Shown: one piece after another, positions 22,401 to 23,189 of the stretch
How the letters are laid out: every line of letters begins with the position of its first letter
Numbering within the stretch: position 1 is the first letter of the stretch
Assembly (NCBI GenBank): GCA_015232735.1
Contig: JADFZC010000005.1
Span: forward strand, 1 to 23,189
Length of the DNA stretch: 23,189 nt
DNA from: Oligoflexales bacterium
Lineage (GTDB): Bacteria > Bdellovibrionota > Oligoflexia > Oligoflexales > Oligoflexaceae
Direction of reading: 5' to 3'
Notes under the pieces: generated by a model
What the model was told of the DNA's origin: nothing
The model's database searches: none
What the model saw: the letters and a program-made list of their open reading frames with translations, nothing else
Position numbers and translations under genes: made by a program

Positions 22401-22552
22401 TATATCGTGGTGATCAGTACAACAGGAAATGTCATGTTCGGGTACAGATTAACCCCGATACCTTTCAAAGATATCAAACCCACCACAAGAATTACTGAAA
22501 AAACGCATGTGACAAAAACAGGTCTTTTTATCGAGAGATCAACTAGATTCAT
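19439..22552 (-). CDS. RND multidrug efflux permease (AcrB/HAE1-like)
   Basis: This 1037-aa inner-membrane transporter belongs to the HAE1 branch of the RND family, proton-driven pumps that export drugs, detergents or lipophilic compounds with a fusion protein and a TolC-like channel. It begins with the usual LSIKRPVFVTCVF first helix and YPNMTFPVV. It has the paired proton-relay aspartates Asp403/Asp404 in LLIDDAIVV (TM4) and the partner lysine in LSTKNSILLVDHAN (TM10). It ends with the RPILMTSIALITGMLPVA signature and the last helix. GGAG lies 7 nt before the ATG. The gene follows the TolC-like gene by 38 bp. No fusion-protein gene is seen, so it is probably upstream, outside the window. 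The substrate cannot be inferred. Confidence 0.95.
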   Translation of the reverse strand: MNLVDLSIKRPVFVTCVFSVILVVGLISLKGIGVNLYPNMTFPVVLITTIYPGAGPEEVETQVSKIMEEEISTLSGVKSIMSSSKESVSIVVVEFVLEMDIKYATQQVRDRIALIRNLLPSEIKEPILKNVDPSDLPIAVIGVLAELSDAELYDLVHDKLKNRIEQVKEVGLVEVFGSRKREIHVNLDQNKLKNYEMAASTVIARIAASGKNIPAGKVVGRESETVIRSISEYQSVRDIESTIISFMGNDVPVAVKDVAKVKDSLADEKSRSFIDGKPAVFLFVYRQSGANTVSVFDGVKNVVDKLNLEISGMKGHPSMKIVRDGAKPIKMNVDDVKEAIVLGIILTIVVVYLFLGNLRSTFITGIALPNSLLGAFILVSVAGFTINVTTLLALSLAVGLLIDDAIVVRENIFRHMGMGKSPSEAASQGAKEVALAVVATTLCIMAVFGPVAFIKGIIGRFLREFGLTICFAMLISLLDSLTMGPMLSAYLGGIKSYRKHGIIYKYTLHPLLYSFEKFQDLLSEWYGKLLGVIVRFPISIILATAAAMFLSFKAYEKIPKNFMTNADLGEFVVNLDSRAGTTLVHMTEMTFGVEKMLKSHKEVLSTVTTIGSGTSDSNVASIYVQLVPRKERSVNTSQFKEILRGELKRFSHLNPKVDEAINMAGRGRPFILNISGSDLKTIAAMGEKVKEELGKNPNLRDVDTSYRSGKPELQIILNNRKAQEFGISSAIVGGEIRSLVEGAVPAVLKDKGNNYDIRVRLKEEQRDLAASFSNIHIPNINMSLVKLSDIARPQKKEGPATIDRLDRRRYVQITADVAVSGAGLSQAKKDAEELFSSGKVKLVDDVQYSFIGETDEYKNMVEGIVLAGLLGIVLIYLVLASLYESFITPLTIMLVFPLAISGAVVALYLTSNGMDIMSMIGCVMLIGLSTKNSILLVDHANFLVSRDMPRSDAIIEAGRVRLRPILMTSIALITGMLPVAIGLSEVSSQRSGMGIAVIGGVISSTFLTLLVVPAVYSYVERFRVFFLTVARRLFEVQ

Positions 22553-22590
22553 ATGGGAACTCCAAACAGAAATTCAAAAGCGGTCACTTT

Positions 22591-23189
22591 TTACTGAGTG
22601 CTTGCCTCAAATGTTCTCATCTGTGCAACCAGCTGGAGCACCTCGCCAAGTCTCATCAATTTGGCAATCTGTGCCGATACGTATTCCTGCTCAAACATGA
22701 GAACCTGGTAAAGGGTCGAGCGCCCTCTCAAATGGCGCTTTCTTTCATAGTCAAGTTTCTTTTTCTGTATTTCCTCTATCCGGCATGAAAGAGCGACTCT
22801 GTCCTTTGACTCTACAAACTTCTTTACAAGATCCTTCCACTCCTTTTTCTGTTCAAAGAGTTTTCTCTCATAAATTTTTTCCGCGCCGTCGGCTTCAAGC
22901 CTGTGTCCTCTTACCAGGTTATCAACAGTTTTGAAGTCGAGAGGTGCGGTCAGGGATATTCCTATTGTCCACGCAGGCTTGTCAGTCTTAACCGAATTTG
23001 CTATGACCTTGTTGTCCTCGATATTCTTTCCATTTAGCGCATAGTTCGTAAATAACTCAAGATTCGGCTTGTTTTTTTCCTCTTCCATAATGGCGGCAGC
23101 TCTGGCGGCCCTGGCAACAAGTTCCAGTGCCTTAACATCATCCCTCATCCCTTTCATTTCTGTAGGCACCCCAAGGTCGTTTAACAGAT
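22591..23189 (-). CDS. TolC-family outer-membrane efflux protein, C-terminal part
   Basis: The frame is open to the right edge. The minus strand reads ...LLNDLGVPTEMKGMRDD, so the apparent GTG start at 23169 is not the true start and the gene begins outside the window. About 199 codons are present. The helix-strand pattern matches the second half of a TolC-type protein: ALELVARAARAAAIMEEEKNKPNLELF before a strand pair, WTIGISLTAPLDF as the second strand, and long coiled-coil helices (about 75-180). It would form the outer-membrane channel for the RND pump encoded 38 bp downstream. Confidence 0.85.
   Translation of the reverse strand, partial: LLNDLGVPTEMKGMRDDVKALELVARAARAAAIMEEEKNKPNLELFTNYALNGKNIEDNKVIANSVKTDKPAWTIGISLTAPLDFKTVDNLVRGHRLEADGAEKIYERKLFEQKKEWKDLVKKFVESKDRVALSCRIEEIQKKKLDYERKRHLRGRSTLYQVLMFEQEYVSAQIAKLMRLGEVLQLVAQMRTFEASTQ

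Noticed and set aside
22077..22700. Plus-strand 207-codon frame at the RND/TolC junction
   Set aside because: It is antisense to both pump genes; no family features.
23157..23169. GTG or ATG near 23160 as the start of the TolC-family gene
   Set aside because: The frame stays open to the window edge with plausible upstream residues, and about half of a TolC-type protein is missing, so the gene continues outside.

Overview
The window looks like a chromosomal segment of a Gram-negative bacterium, most likely a deltaproteobacterium of the Desulfobacterota. The reasons are the TIGR03545/TIGR03546 pair, TPR-linked receiver proteins, a compact MoaA, moderate G+C with long AT-rich spacers, a lipoprotein trypsin, an RND/TolC-type pump and many intergenic palindromic repeats. 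The lineage is an inference from gene content; no rRNA marker is present.

Layout. 1-936 (minus strand) holds a partial TIGR03545-type membrane-anchored protein and its partner, a TIGR03546-type small membrane protein. 1152-2288 (plus) holds a DJ-1/PfpI protein, then an AbrB/MazE-type antitoxin whose overlapping PIN-domain toxin is cut to 28 codons. A tRNA-Pro(CGG) lies at 2428-2501 on the minus strand. 2751-6173 carries two adjacent response-regulator/TPR proteins with one intact and two degenerate receivers. Era GTPase follows (6280-7251). Then come a MurA paralogue (7647-8984) and a deoxynucleoside kinase (9149-9847), together flanked by two copies of one palindromic element. An NCS2 xanthine/uracil permease (minus) and a lipoprotein trypsin-like protease (plus) diverge from a 329-bp spacer. 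moeA, a short moaA and a solo B3/4-domain gene form a plus-strand cluster (12905-15623). htpX, an unrecognised 260-aa protein and cinA follow (16035-19202). The right end holds an RND pump permease and the 3' part of a TolC-family gene, both minus, converging on cinA.

How the genes work together. The clearest functional groups are the molybdenum-cofactor genes moeA-moaA, the two REC-TPR proteins (no histidine kinase in view) and the TolC-RND efflux operon. Era, tRNA-Pro, cinA and htpX are housekeeping genes.

The most unusual content is the set of nested palindromic elements. A 25-bp-TIR element with 8-bp target duplications occurs twice (7320-7500 and 9936-10121), with its centre inverted relative to its ends. 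One copy sits inside another MITE-like element (7252-7561) whose 3-bp duplication is the era stop codon. That host element shares a hairpin core, with compensatory base changes, with a different palindrome at 19292-19412, and more loosely with a third at 10149-10313 that encodes the permease C-terminus. I see no CRISPR array, rRNA, complete IS or recognisable defence system.
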